Positions 15,421 through 24,091 are shown, counted from the stretch's first letter. The stretch is 33,886 nt of DNA from Syntrophaceae bacterium (GCA_003142535.1 PLMQ01000017.1:1023-34908), one strand, 5' to 3'. The notes: a model not told the origin generated them from the letters alone. Numbers and translations: made by a program.

Positions 15421-16086
15421 TTAGTGTCCCTTTTTGATGAATTGTACCGGTGCAGAACCGATAGGTGTGATTTTGCCGTTTGGTGTAACGTGTAATGCGC
15501 CGCCGGCGGGGATGCCGTAACCGATAGTGCCTTCGGGAAAGAAGCTGAGCAATCTTTTCATCTCTTCCCAATCGTCTTCCTCCGCGTGGACATCACAAAG
15601 TAACGGCGCGAAACCAATGCAATCCAGAAGCTCAACTGTATCGTCATCATTTTCGTCCCGCCAGAGCATCCAATTTTTGCAGAGCATTATAGCGCCCGCA
15701 GATACACCGCAAAAAGGCTTGCCGGAATTATATAGGTCAGTGAGAAGCGGGATCAAGTTATGTTCCTGCAAATAATCCATACCCGCCGCCACTTCGCCGC
15801 CGCTGAGAAAAATCAAATCACAATCGTTTAGAAATTTTTCGGCTTTTTCTTTATTGAAGTTTCGGACAATCGGGACAAGAGTAACATTGCCTGCGCCGGC
15901 AGCAATGAACATTTGTTTAAACATATTGAAAAAACTTCTATCGTCCTCGCTCGCCGTACCGATATAAGCAATTGCCGGTTTCGGTTCGCCACTCAGCTTC
16001 AACATCGCGGCAATCATCATTTCATTATTTCTTGCTTGCGGCCCTCCGGCAATAAGCACGATCGGCGCCGGTTTTAATTTCGTCAT
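15421..16086 (-). CDS. Peptidase S51 (dipeptidase E/cyanophycinase)-like protein
   Basis: The 221-residue class I glutamine amidotransferase-like protein has GVSAGA with Ser129 as the likely nucleophile, SGGEVAAG upstream and a CDVHAEEDDW segment. Family members cleave Asp-X dipeptides or cyanophycin-type beta-linked peptides. The ATG at 16086 follows GGGGG and begins 2 bp after the ligase stop, so it is the third gene of an MFS-ligase-S51 operon. A TTG 6 bases upstream is less likely. Its TAA stop coincides with the target duplication of a family B MITE, so the insertion left the reading frame unchanged. The substrate is not known. Confidence 0.8.
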   Translation of the reverse strand: MTKLKPAPIVLIAGGPQARNNEMMIAAMLKLSGEPKPAIAYIGTASEDDRSFFNMFKQMFIAAGAGNVTLVPIVRNFNKEKAEKFLNDCDLIFLSGGEVAAGMDYLQEHNLIPLLTDLYNSGKPFCGVSAGAIMLCKNWMLWRDENDDDTVELLDCIGFAPLLCDVHAEEDDWEEMKRLLSFFPEGTIGYGIPAGGALHVTPNGKITPIGSAPVQFIKKGH

Positions 16087-16088
16087 AA

Positions 16089-17420
16089 TCAACCCCCTTT
16101 AAGAAAGAGGCTGTCTGTGGCAAGCTCAATATCCGAGATTGTCCGGCGGTATTTGCCTGATGGTTCGGTTTGTATTTCGTCAACAAAATGAACAGCAATT
16201 TTATCTTTGCTGCGATAAAGCGGGTAAAGTCCTTCAATTATCTGTTCGCGTACGTGCTTTTGCTGCGCAGAAGATAAAACAATATCTTCCGCAGGCACAA
16301 TACGGACATCATATCGGCCAGATTTTTGAATAACCTGATATTCAGCAACTTCGCTACAGTCTGCTATAGCTTCTTCAACAGCGGCGGTGGTAATGGGAAG
16401 GCCATTAACGGAATAAGTCAAATTGGCGCTGCGCCCGGCAATCTGCCGGAAAATATAGCCGTCATTACAACCGCAGGGGCAGGCGCCTGTTGTGTCTATC
16501 TCCACCAGATCACCTACATCAAATCTTATCAATGACCGCCAGGGATTCGTCAATGTGGTGAGTAATAATCTTCCAAGGTTGGGCTGTCCGTATTCGGGGC
16601 GGAGGTATTCTATATCAATCCGGCACGAAGAAGATACCTGATGCAGCTTTCCTTCCGCGCATTCCATCAGGACATATCCCGCTTCAGTCGCTCCGTAGGA
16701 ACTGATCAGCGGTGCGGAAAACGCCTGCCGGATTTGCCGGCGTGTCAGAACCCCCGGATTTTCATAAGTGAAAATAATCGCCGGTGGTTGGAAAACCGGC
16801 AGATTGTGCTGATGAGCAAAGCGCGCAACTTTGGCCAGATATGATGGATTTGCTTCCAGAACAATTGGCTGGAATATGGACAATTCATCAATTATTCGCC
16901 TGATTATTTTATCATCCCATGAACCGGGATTGGCTTTTTCATTAAGATAAAGAAAACGACCTAGCATCCTTTCGGTCATTGGTAAAAAACCGTTTTGGGC
17001 AAGAACACCGGTGTTAAGCGGGCTGGTGAGAATTGCTTCCCTGTGATTTCCCAGCGGCAGCGCCGCCGTATGCTTGTTATAGAGCCATGATGCTGCTTCC
17101 GATTCATTCCACCATTGTTGATACCAGATGTTGGTGACACGCTCCTGAGTTGTTCCGCTGGTATTGACCATTTCCACAAGGCCGCTTTCCAGCGCCTTAT
17201 CTATATCCAGATCATTCGGTACAAAACCCCGCCAGGAATGTTCGCGCAAATCTTTTTTGTCAATTTTCGGTAGGGCATTAAATCGCTTAGCAATTGGCAC
17301 TGCTGCTCCCTGATCAAATTTGCTCCAGCTTTGATATGCCGGTACTTTGTGGAGAGCTGTTTCCAGCGCTCGTGTCGATAAAATTTGATAGTCAGGAGGA
17401 AAATGAGGTTGTTGTTTCAT
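16089..17420 (-). CDS. PaaK-like adenylate-forming (phenylacetate-CoA ligase family) enzyme
   Basis: The protein carries the ANL-superfamily motifs: the phosphate-binding NTSGTTQERV (residues 86-95), SSYGATEAGY, RFDVGDLVEI and a C-terminal PSGKYRRT containing the expected catalytic Lys. PaaK-family enzymes activate aryl or acyl carboxylates as adenylates and pass them to CoA or a carrier protein. A CPCGC cluster near residue 315 recalls the Cys-rich loop of PaaK relatives. The gene overlaps the MFS gene stop by 4 bp (ATGA). It faces the lipid cluster from the opposite strand; it could activate a starter acid or recycle a released product, but a link is not shown. Confidence 0.82.
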   Translation of the reverse strand: MKQQPHFPPDYQILSTRALETALHKVPAYQSWSKFDQGAAVPIAKRFNALPKIDKKDLREHSWRGFVPNDLDIDKALESGLVEMVNTSGTTQERVTNIWYQQWWNESEAASWLYNKHTAALPLGNHREAILTSPLNTGVLAQNGFLPMTERMLGRFLYLNEKANPGSWDDKIIRRIIDELSIFQPIVLEANPSYLAKVARFAHQHNLPVFQPPAIIFTYENPGVLTRRQIRQAFSAPLISSYGATEAGYVLMECAEGKLHQVSSSCRIDIEYLRPEYGQPNLGRLLLTTLTNPWRSLIRFDVGDLVEIDTTGACPCGCNDGYIFRQIAGRSANLTYSVNGLPITTAAVEEAIADCSEVAEYQVIQKSGRYDVRIVPAEDIVLSSAQQKHVREQIIEGLYPLYRSKDKIAVHFVDEIQTEPSGKYRRTISDIELATDSLFLKGG

Positions 17421-18589
17421 TTCTTGATCCGATCAGGCTGATAAATAAAATAAAATAAAAAAATGGAGATGAAGGACAATGAACCGAAAATTAAAAAAGC
17501 CGGAGAGTAAGAACCGGTAAGATCAAAAATCTTCCCCGCCAGCGGCGGGGCCATAATACCGGCAATTCCATTAGAGAGAAAAAGGGTGGAATAAATTGTT
17601 CCCATCCGCTGGGCCCCATAGGTATGAGCGATTTCCGCAGCGTATAATACGAGGCAGGCTCCGTAATTAAAACCGGCGGCAACAGCAAATATCTGAAAGG
17701 ATATTGCATCTTGGACAACGAATGGTGTAGCGAGACACATAACAGCAGTGCTGATAAGGGAAAGAAGAATTGCTTTTTTCCCGGCGACCAATCCGCCGAT
17801 TATGCCCCAGCCCAGCCGGCCTGTGGCGTTGGAAATAGCGAGGATAGTTACTGCCGCTCCGGCAAATATCGGATTCAAATTCAGGGAAAGTCCGAAAGGT
17901 TTGATGTTCCCGATGCTCATTAAACCAATGCAAAGCCCCGGAAAAATGGCACACAAAAGTCCCCAGAAGTTGCGGTCTTTTAAAAGGGCTAAAGTTTTAA
18001 TATGAGGCTTATCGGTTATGATGTTTTCTTCTGCCGGCGGGTTTTGTAAAAATAAAGATGTTATGGTAACGATGGCGAGAAAGAAGAAACCCATATATTT
18101 AAAAATAGTCAATACATCTGTTTGCTGAGAGATCAGGTATTCGCCAATGAGCGAGATAATGATCGCACTGCCGGCATATCCGGAGACGACAATGCCGGTA
18201 ACCAGGCTTTTATGGTTGGGAAACCATTTTACCGCACAAACAATGGGGCAAAGATAGCAGAGTCCTACGCCAATCCCGTTGGAAATCCCGATAAAGGTGA
18301 AGAGAGCAAGATAAGTTCCGCTGGAATAACCGGCGAAGATATAGCTCGCGCCAAAGATAATGCCGCCGCAGAGAGTCGGAATGCGCGGGCCGATTTTATC
18401 CTGAAGCCGTCCGCCCACGAACATGAACAAAGTAATCATCAGTATGGCAGTGCCGAAAATTGTTTGTGTCTGGGCAATGGAGAAACCATAGCTCTGTTTT
18501 AAAACAGGGACGAAAGTACTCCATGCATAACTGGCGCCGAGGCAAAGCTGCATCAAAACCGCGGCAATTAAAATAATATACTTTTTCAT
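17417..18589 (-). CDS. MFS transporter, oxalate/formate antiporter (OFA)-like
   Basis: The 390-residue protein has about 12 hydrophobic segments and the OFA-type N-terminus GASYAWSTFVPVLKQ. GGRLQDKIGPR fits the MFS motif between helices 2 and 3. ATG at 18589 is preferred to a TTG at 18631, since it starts just before the first helix; no strong ribosome binding site is seen for either. It is the first gene of the operon with the ligase (4-bp overlap) and S51-like protein. Together they suggest uptake of an organic acid followed by its activation. The transported substrate is not known; OFA members move oxalate, formate, lactate and other carboxylates. Confidence 0.87.
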   Translation of the reverse strand: MKKYIILIAAVLMQLCLGASYAWSTFVPVLKQSYGFSIAQTQTIFGTAILMITLFMFVGGRLQDKIGPRIPTLCGGIIFGASYIFAGYSSGTYLALFTFIGISNGIGVGLCYLCPIVCAVKWFPNHKSLVTGIVVSGYAGSAIIISLIGEYLISQQTDVLTIFKYMGFFFLAIVTITSLFLQNPPAEENIITDKPHIKTLALLKDRNFWGLLCAIFPGLCIGLMSIGNIKPFGLSLNLNPIFAGAAVTILAISNATGRLGWGIIGGLVAGKKAILLSLISTAVMCLATPFVVQDAISFQIFAVAAGFNYGACLVLYAAEIAHTYGAQRMGTIYSTLFLSNGIAGIMAPPLAGKIFDLTGSYSPAFLIFGSLSFISIFLFYFIYQPDRIKK

Positions 18590-18686
18590 ATTGTTATTCA
18601 GGCGATAATATAATGACGGGCAGTTTGTCAAATCAATAATGACATATTATCGGGATATCACCATTTTTGCTGTTTCGTCATTATTC

Positions 18687-18900
18687 GTGAAACTCCAATT
18701 CCGAAAGCGCAGCGTATAACCTAATAACCTAAAGGTCACGCGAGGTCACAAGTTGGAATTGGCAAGTTGTAATGAGCCCCAAACTTCAGAAACAAAGTGC
18801 GCAACCTAAAGGTCACAAGCTGAAGTTTGCTGGTCGAATTATCCTGCATAAGCGGAGGGTATAAACCCCAAAGCTTGCTTCAGGGTTTATACCCGTGATT
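18687..18900 (+). repeat. Dispersed repeat family A, copy 3
   Basis: Same ends as copies 1 and 2. It contains the CCAATTCC/GGAATTGG hairpin, an AAACTTCAG/CTGAAGTTT hairpin and a last 12-bp stem GGGTATAAACCC (18857-18868) with its perfect partner (18883-18894). The right end overlaps the last codons and the stop of the deaminase gene (18887). It fills the gap between the MFS and deaminase genes and may act as a bidirectional terminator. Confidence 0.8.
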
Positions 18901-20257
18901 TCAACTGCGTTGGGGTTCCGGCAATCGTGGCGGCGATCTTGCGGACATTGTCCATGGCTTTGTCCACATCAATGGTGAGCAGATTTCTGTTCTTCATCAC
19001 AATCTTGCCGCCGATTATACTGGTTTTAATATCTGCGCCGCTGGCGGCATAGACAAGATGGGAATAACAATTATAAAGCGGAGTGAGATGGGGCTTATTC
19101 ATATCCAGCAAAATTATATCGGCATCCTTACCGATTTCGATCGATCCGATGCGGTCAGCCAGACCAAGAACCCGGGCACCGCCGATAGTGGCCATTTTTA
19201 AAACTGTTTGTGCACTCATTACCGTAGGATTCAAAGTAGTTACCTTGTGGACTTTTGCGGCCGTATCCATTTCGCGGAACATGTCAAGGTCGTTGTTGCT
19301 GGCTGCTCCATCCGTTCCCAATCCGCAAGTTATTCCTCGCTTTAACATTTCAGGAATCGGTGCGACTCCGGCGGCCAACTTCATGGAGCTTTCCGGGTTG
19401 TGCGAAACCTTTACACCGAGGTCGGCAAAAATTGTCATTTCTTCTTCGGCCAGCCAGTTGCAATGAACGGCGATAGTTTGTTCATCCAGAACTCCGAGAT
19501 CATGCAAATGCTGGACAGGCTTTTTGCCGTAGCGCTTTTTAATTATATCAATCTCGTCTTTGTTTTCCAGTAAATGAATCAAGTAGAGTATGCCGGCATC
19601 GTGTGCCGCATTTTTAACGGAAACCAATGTATCCGCAGTGCAAGTATAAGGGGAATGGCAGAAAAAAGCGGGCGATATCAGCGGCGAAATATCCTGCCAT
19701 TTTTTAAAAAAATGTTCGGCGATTAATATTTTTTTTGATGAATCAGGATTGTCCGGCGTGGGAAAGTCAATAAAGCCCTGAGAAATGACCGCCCGCGTCC
19801 CGGCCTGCAGCGCGGCTTCCCCGATTTTGCTCTCGAATAAATAGCCGTCACAAAAAGTTGTGGTGCCGGAAAGAATCATTTCGGCCATGGCCAGCAGCGC
19901 TCCGTCAAAAACCATCTTTTTGTTGACAAAGCGTGCTTCTGCCGGAAAAATGTGTTTATTTAACCAATCCATTAAAGGAAGGTCATCGGCCATTCCGCGG
20001 AAACAAACCATCGGTAGATGTGTATGCGTGTTGACTAATCCGGGCATAATGATACAGCCTGCGGCATCAATAATTTCTTTTGCTTGCCAGCAAGTATTTA
20101 CCGGATCGTCATTTGTCCGTATGGTGGCAATTATTCCGTCTTTGATGCCGATAATCGGATTTTCCAGGATATCCATTTTTTCCGAAAAGGTCAGCAGGGT
20201 GCCGCCTGTAATGACAATATCCCAATCACTTGCCTGCATAAAATCATCCTGAATCAT
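18887..20257 (-). CDS. MTA/SAH/5'-deoxyadenosine deaminase-type amidohydrolase
   Basis: The metal-dependent amidohydrolase has NTHTHLPM (about residues 76-83), CHSPYTC, a metal-ligand His in IAVHCNW and GTDGAASNNDLDMF, all typical of the MtaD/SsnA-like group that deaminates S-adenosylhomocysteine, 5'-methylthioadenosine or 5'-deoxyadenosine. The frame is full length (456 residues). ATG at 20257 lies 5 bp from a family B MITE; Met7 (20239) after AGGATG is an alternative start. The last codons and stop (KSRV) are made of family A repeat sequence. With three radical SAM enzymes nearby, recycling of 5'-deoxyadenosine is an attractive but unproven role. Confidence 0.85.
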   Translation of the reverse strand: MIQDDFMQASDWDIVITGGTLLTFSEKMDILENPIIGIKDGIIATIRTNDDPVNTCWQAKEIIDAAGCIIMPGLVNTHTHLPMVCFRGMADDLPLMDWLNKHIFPAEARFVNKKMVFDGALLAMAEMILSGTTTFCDGYLFESKIGEAALQAGTRAVISQGFIDFPTPDNPDSSKKILIAEHFFKKWQDISPLISPAFFCHSPYTCTADTLVSVKNAAHDAGILYLIHLLENKDEIDIIKKRYGKKPVQHLHDLGVLDEQTIAVHCNWLAEEEMTIFADLGVKVSHNPESSMKLAAGVAPIPEMLKRGITCGLGTDGAASNNDLDMFREMDTAAKVHKVTTLNPTVMSAQTVLKMATIGGARVLGLADRIGSIEIGKDADIILLDMNKPHLTPLYNCYSHLVYAASGADIKTSIIGGKIVMKNRNLLTIDVDKAMDNVRKIAATIAGTPTQLKSRV

Positions 20258-20261
20258 CTTA

Positions 20262-20405
20262 TTCCAATTCTAAATCAAAGCGCTATCTTTGTTAGCAGCG
20301 TCGTCGGCTTCCTCAACGTATGTACAATACGTGACCTTTAGGTTATACGCCTCGTCGCCTCCTCCTTCTTGCCACCTCGATATCATCTTTGATTTAGAGA
20401 TAGTA
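20262..20405 (+). mobile_element. MITE family B, copy 1
   Basis: The 144-bp element has inverted ends (TTCCAATTCTAAATCAAAG and its partner near 20387-20405) and is flanked by TTA at 20259-20261 and 20406-20408. It carries an 18-bp insertion relative to copies 2 and 3 (GTGACCTTTAGGTTATAC, about 20330-20347) that matches the reverse complement of a family A segment. It lies directly upstream of the deaminase start codon. Confidence 0.8.
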
Positions 20406-20456
20406 TTACTATACATCATAAACCGGGAAGCAGAAGCTACCGCAGCATTTTAAGAA

Positions 20457-21221
20457 CTAGGCCAGCATACCGCCGTCCACATTAAGACAGGCGCCGGTGG
20501 TGTAAGATGCCGCATCCGAAACGAGATAAAGAACGGCACCCACCATTTCTTCCGGTTTTGCTATTCTGCCCATCGGGATGGTGGGCAGGACAACTTTCAT
20601 AATGTCGGGAGATTGCGTTAGGGCGGAAGCAAATTTAGTGTCCGTCAGCCCGGGCAGGAGAGCGTTTACCCGAATATTAAAAGGGGCAAGCTCCTTGGCA
20701 AAAGAAAGTGTCAGCGCGATGATACCCGCTTTTGTTATGGAGTAAATTCCCTGAAACGGTGCCGGACGGATGGCATTAACCGAGGCTACATTGACAATGG
20801 CACCGCCACCTTTTTCCTTCATCATTTTTGCCGCCTGCTGGCTTGCGAAAAATAATCCTTTCAGATTAACGGCAAAAGTTTTATCCCACGCCCGTTCATC
20901 GGCACTCAGCACATCGCCGAAAAACGGATTGGTAGCGGCGTTGTTAATTAAAATGTCGAGCTTAGTGAATTTTTTCCGGATTGCCTCGAATAGCTGATTA
21001 ATCTGTTCCATTTCTCCCACATGGCAGGCGATCGCTGTTGCTTTACCGCCCGCTTTGGCTATATCATCGGCGATATGTTTTAAGTCTTCCAGTTTACGGC
21101 TGGCCAGGATGACTTCCGCGCCGTTGGCTGCCAGAGTGCGGGCTACGGCCTCACCGATTCCCCGGCTGGCGCCGGTTATCAATGCCGTCTTTCCTTGAAA
21201 ATTAAATTCTAATTTTGACAT
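20457..21221 (-). CDS. Short-chain dehydrogenase/reductase (FabG-like)
   Basis: The 254-residue classical SDR has the cofactor motif GASRGIG (residues 18-24), NNAA, the catalytic YSITK and the C-terminal NVDGG. The Arg-Lys after the second strand (ASRK) suggests NADPH preference. ATG follows AAAGGAG. FabG-like proteins reduce 3-ketoacyl-ACP, but many SDRs with this sequence act on other alcohols or ketones. The lipid cluster has no ketoreductase of its own, so this protein is a candidate to supply that step, although it is on the opposite strand and 6 kb away. It is transcribed alone. Confidence 0.9.
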   Translation of the reverse strand: MSKLEFNFQGKTALITGASRGIGEAVARTLAANGAEVILASRKLEDLKHIADDIAKAGGKATAIACHVGEMEQINQLFEAIRKKFTKLDILINNAATNPFFGDVLSADERAWDKTFAVNLKGLFFASQQAAKMMKEKGGGAIVNVASVNAIRPAPFQGIYSITKAGIIALTLSFAKELAPFNIRVNALLPGLTDTKFASALTQSPDIMKVVLPTIPMGRIAKPEEMVGAVLYLVSDAASYTTGACLNVDGGMLA

Positions 21222-21243
21222 GTTTATTCTCCTTTTTGTGGTT

Positions 21244-21369
21244 GATAACCTCGTAAAAAATCCGGATGCGGCGTTACGCTTTATCCCTCGTAGTTGCGAC
21301 GTACGTTAAAAGTATGTCTCACTCCTCGGGATTTGCGTGCCTTGCCTGCGGCCTTTTTACAAGGTCATC
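21244..21369 (+). mobile_element. MITE-like element family C
   Basis: The 126-bp element is bounded by GATAACCTCGTAAAAA and TTTTTACAAGGTCATC, inverted repeats with two mismatches over 16 bp. It encodes nothing. It lies just upstream of the SDR gene. Only one copy is in the window, so mobility is inferred from structure alone. Confidence 0.5.
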
Positions 21370-21629
21370 CGAAATTGCTACATTTTTCAACTTTTTGGTA
21401 ACTCATCATAAATAAATTCTTTATAGTTGGTTTTGATCCATTACTTTAGTTGCCGCTTCTTTCAGCACTTTTACCGTGAATATCAACATCTTAAAACATT
21501 CATCCTTGAAGGGAAAGACAGCCATTCCAATAATTCAAAGCCTATCAACGTCTTCTCTATATTTATGCCATTACCCCAGCAGCCACCGGGGTGACGGATA
21601 AAGATCATGATCCGACTTATTCAGGTTCT
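21370..21629. other. Intergenic stretch without a convincing gene
   Basis: This AT-rich stretch between family C and the dehydratase gene holds one minus-strand frame of 34 codons (21421-21525) without a good ribosome binding site; it may be a gene remnant. I see no RNA gene or clear terminator. Confidence 0.4.
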
Positions 21630-23093
21630 TCAGCTCTTGATCCCCGCCAGTGTTTTGACCAGCTTTTTGCGCGCTTTGATGTCGTACTGGGATGTAATTG
21701 CGATCTGCTCCATGATTGGCGATCCGCCACCATGGTAGTTTCCGTAGTTCATGACGCCGGCCAGGGATCCGATGGTATAGTCTCCAAAGGCCATCCAGAA
21801 TTTGATCTGGTCTTCCACGGGGACATTGGGATTCCGCTTGAGATACTTTTCCAGGACTGCTTTCAGATCTGGATGAGTCAGGTCGCCTTCGTAGGGGAAG
21901 GTGGACGGCAAGCCGCCGGCGATCCGGCAGAGAAACTCCTGTTCATGGAAGACTGCTTCTCCCGTCAGGCAGCGGCCTACATTACAGTAGATGGAGTTGG
22001 GAATGTAACTGCCCGGGCCGTAAGGGCAACTGCCCATGCCCGGGATGATGACTTCGGGCTTGCCCATACTGGATGCCGTAAATCCAGCAGCATAACCCAG
22101 CTCCGAAATCTTGATGATCTCCGACAGCATTTCCTTGACGTGGGGCGTCTTTTCAATGCCATTGTATTCAGCCGCCAGGGCCGCCAGGCCGAGTAAGACA
22201 TCCCCGATGGCGGGCTTACAGCCCGAATAGCTGTGGCGATGGAACAGGGCGAACAGAAGAGCGCACATGCCGCCGTGATCGTTTTCTCCGCAAAGAAAAA
22301 CCCGCTCCCACGGGACGAAACAATCCTCAAAAATGACGTAAGAGTCGGAGTAGCCGATGTTGATCCCGCGCTTTACGTGTTTCCGCTCGTGCTGGCTGTG
22401 GATGGAAACGACCTGCTTGATTCCTTCGTAATCGGAAGGAACGGCAAAGGCTATGGCGTAGTCTTTCTCGTCGGGACCCAGAGCGCGGGTGGGGACAACG
22501 AGGATCTCGTCGGAAATGGAGGCTTCGGAGATATGGAGTTTGCAGCCCCGGACGATGATTCCGTCTTTCTTCTTCTCTACAACATGGACGTACATGTCGG
22601 GATCCGTCTGCTGGATGGGTCGCTTCAAGCGTTCACCCTTGACATCCGTCTGGGCGCAACTTCCCACGAGGTCTTCTTTCTGGAAGCGTTCGAGCCATTG
22701 GAGAAAGTTCTTATGGTAAGACGTATTTCCTTTGTTGACCTTATCGGCTTCGAAGGAAACGGCATTGACGGCGTTCAAGGCATCGGTGCCCATGCAGCGC
22801 TGGATACACCCACCTACCTTGCGGCACAGGGCCCGGGTCATGTCCTGCTTCTTGTGCAGGTCTTCCGTGCTCTGGTGGACGTGGCAGAAGCGGTTGATCG
22901 TTTCTCCAGTCAAATGGGAAGTAGCCGTACACAGATCCTTCAACTCCGGATCGTTTACAGCGTCGAAAGTGATGCCCATGACGTTCAAAACTAGTTCCTG
23001 TATTTCATCATCCCTGTCGATCTTTTCCCCGTCGTGATAGAGATTACGTCTCATCTTCCGGAGGCCTTCAATATACTGTTCTTTTGTTCTCAT
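21630..23093 (-). CDS. 4-hydroxybutyryl-CoA dehydratase family protein
   Basis: The 487-residue protein belongs to the 4-hydroxyphenylacetate 3-hydroxylase/4-hydroxybutyryl-CoA dehydratase flavoprotein family. It has all four [4Fe-4S] ligands known from the clostridial dehydratase at matching spacing: C96 and C100 (CIQRC), and H285 and C292 (HRHSYSGC). This favours a radical-type dehydratase/vinylacetyl-CoA isomerase over an oxygen-dependent hydroxylase. The reaction would turn 4-hydroxybutyryl-CoA into crotonyl-CoA. ATG follows AAAGGAG. It lies 29 bp downstream of a TetR gene on the same strand. Its base composition is visibly richer in G and C than the neighbouring genes, hinting at transfer. 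No CoA transferase or 4-hydroxybutyrate dehydrogenase is adjacent. Confidence 0.88.
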   Translation of the reverse strand: MRTKEQYIEGLRKMRRNLYHDGEKIDRDDEIQELVLNVMGITFDAVNDPELKDLCTATSHLTGETINRFCHVHQSTEDLHKKQDMTRALCRKVGGCIQRCMGTDALNAVNAVSFEADKVNKGNTSYHKNFLQWLERFQKEDLVGSCAQTDVKGERLKRPIQQTDPDMYVHVVEKKKDGIIVRGCKLHISEASISDEILVVPTRALGPDEKDYAIAFAVPSDYEGIKQVVSIHSQHERKHVKRGINIGYSDSYVIFEDCFVPWERVFLCGENDHGGMCALLFALFHRHSYSGCKPAIGDVLLGLAALAAEYNGIEKTPHVKEMLSEIIKISELGYAAGFTASSMGKPEVIIPGMGSCPYGPGSYIPNSIYCNVGRCLTGEAVFHEQEFLCRIAGGLPSTFPYEGDLTHPDLKAVLEKYLKRNPNVPVEDQIKFWMAFGDYTIGSLAGVMNYGNYHGGGSPIMEQIAITSQYDIKARKKLVKTLAGIKS

Positions 23094-23122
23094 GGTATGA
23101 CTCCTTTTCCTTGTTCAGGTGT

Positions 23123-23851
23123 TTATCTTGCCCGGTTGTCCTTCCTGGGGAGCCCGGATTCTTTTTTCTCTCGTGCCTCGCTTGCCTGCAGGAGCTCTCT
23201 GAAAACCCGGGTGTTGTCCAGGTTCAGGCGCAGGGTCAGACTGGGTTCATCTGTTTTTGAGCGAATTCCTTTTAAAATAATCTCCATGAAGGGATCGAGG
23301 AGATCCATGATAGATTCCTTTGCTGATCCGCCCTGGAGATGCCACTGAATGAACAGGTGTTCAATAGTTCCCAGAAGCATGGACCGGACCAGATGAGGAT
23401 TGATATTTTGTTTGAACGTTCTGTCCACGATACCTTCACGTATGCAATCGAGGAGCATATGGGCTGCCTTGCGGATTGTTGCGTGGGCGTTGGTCTGGCG
23501 AAACCTCTTGTTTGGCGTGAGCTGCAGAAGGACAAGGGCTGAATAGTCGGGATTATCGCCATAGATGCGGATATAGCCATGGATAATTGCCCTGATCCGG
23601 GCCTCCGCGCCTTTGATATAGGGAAGAACCCGTTCAGTTTCGGCTATGGCTTCTAGTGTCACCTTTTCAGGGATGGCGAACAGAAGATCTTCTTTCGTGC
23701 CGAAGTACTCATAGATAGTAGCTTCGGAAACACCGGCCTTCTTGCTGATTTCCGCAATCGTCGACTCCTGGAAACCCTTCGCAGCGAAACTCCGCAGAGC
23801 CGCCTCCATGATCCTGTCTTTCCGTCCCTTGGTCTTTTTTTGTTCAGTCAT
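23123..23851 (-). CDS. TetR/AcrR-family transcriptional regulator
   Basis: The N-terminal helix-turn-helix is typical: RIMEAALRSFAAKGFQESTI, then ISKKAGVSEATIYEYFGTKEDLL (about residues 14-61 overall). The ligand-binding C-terminal domain resembles those of fatty-acid or acyl-CoA responsive regulators, though this is a weak inference. At 242 residues it is longer than most TetR proteins (about 200) because of a charged tail. ATG follows GGAGA. It is probably co-transcribed with the dehydratase gene downstream and may control both through the palindrome over its own promoter. Acyl-CoA intermediates are reasonable candidate effectors. Confidence 0.9.
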   Translation of the reverse strand: MTEQKKTKGRKDRIMEAALRSFAAKGFQESTIAEISKKAGVSEATIYEYFGTKEDLLFAIPEKVTLEAIAETERVLPYIKGAEARIRAIIHGYIRIYGDNPDYSALVLLQLTPNKRFRQTNAHATIRKAAHMLLDCIREGIVDRTFKQNINPHLVRSMLLGTIEHLFIQWHLQGGSAKESIMDLLDPFMEIILKGIRSKTDEPSLTLRLNLDNTRVFRELLQASEAREKKESGLPRKDNRAR

Positions 23852-23876
23852 GATTATCTCCAGTGATGCTCATGTT

Positions 23877-23907
23877 ATATTACACATTAATATAGTTGCA
23901 CTGTCAA
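23877..23907 (-). promoter_or_regulatory. Promoter with overlapping palindromic operator
   Basis: On the minus strand, TTGACA (23907-23902) and TGTAAT (23884-23879) are 17 bp apart, a strong sigma-70-type pair upstream of the TetR gene. An inverted repeat ATATTA-N5-TAATAT (23877-23893) covers the -10 box. That is a likely binding site for the TetR protein itself. Confidence 0.6.
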
Positions 23908-24091
23908 GAACTAAATTTATTCAGAGTAGAGCTTTGTAAAGTAAGTATGTAAATAGAGTACCACTGTTATTTAATGTTATAACTGTAATGAAATCAAGCA
24001 GCTTCATAATGAATCTCTGAAGAAAAAAGCTTAGAGCTTTTATACTCAAAATTGCGTATACTGCTGATGAAATTCAACACAGGAATTCATC

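Noticed and set aside
21591-22994. Long plus-strand frames (201 and 253 codons) opposite the dehydratase and nearby
   Set aside because: They are antisense to a well-conserved 4-hydroxybutyryl-CoA dehydratase family gene; GC-rich codon bias explains the open frames.
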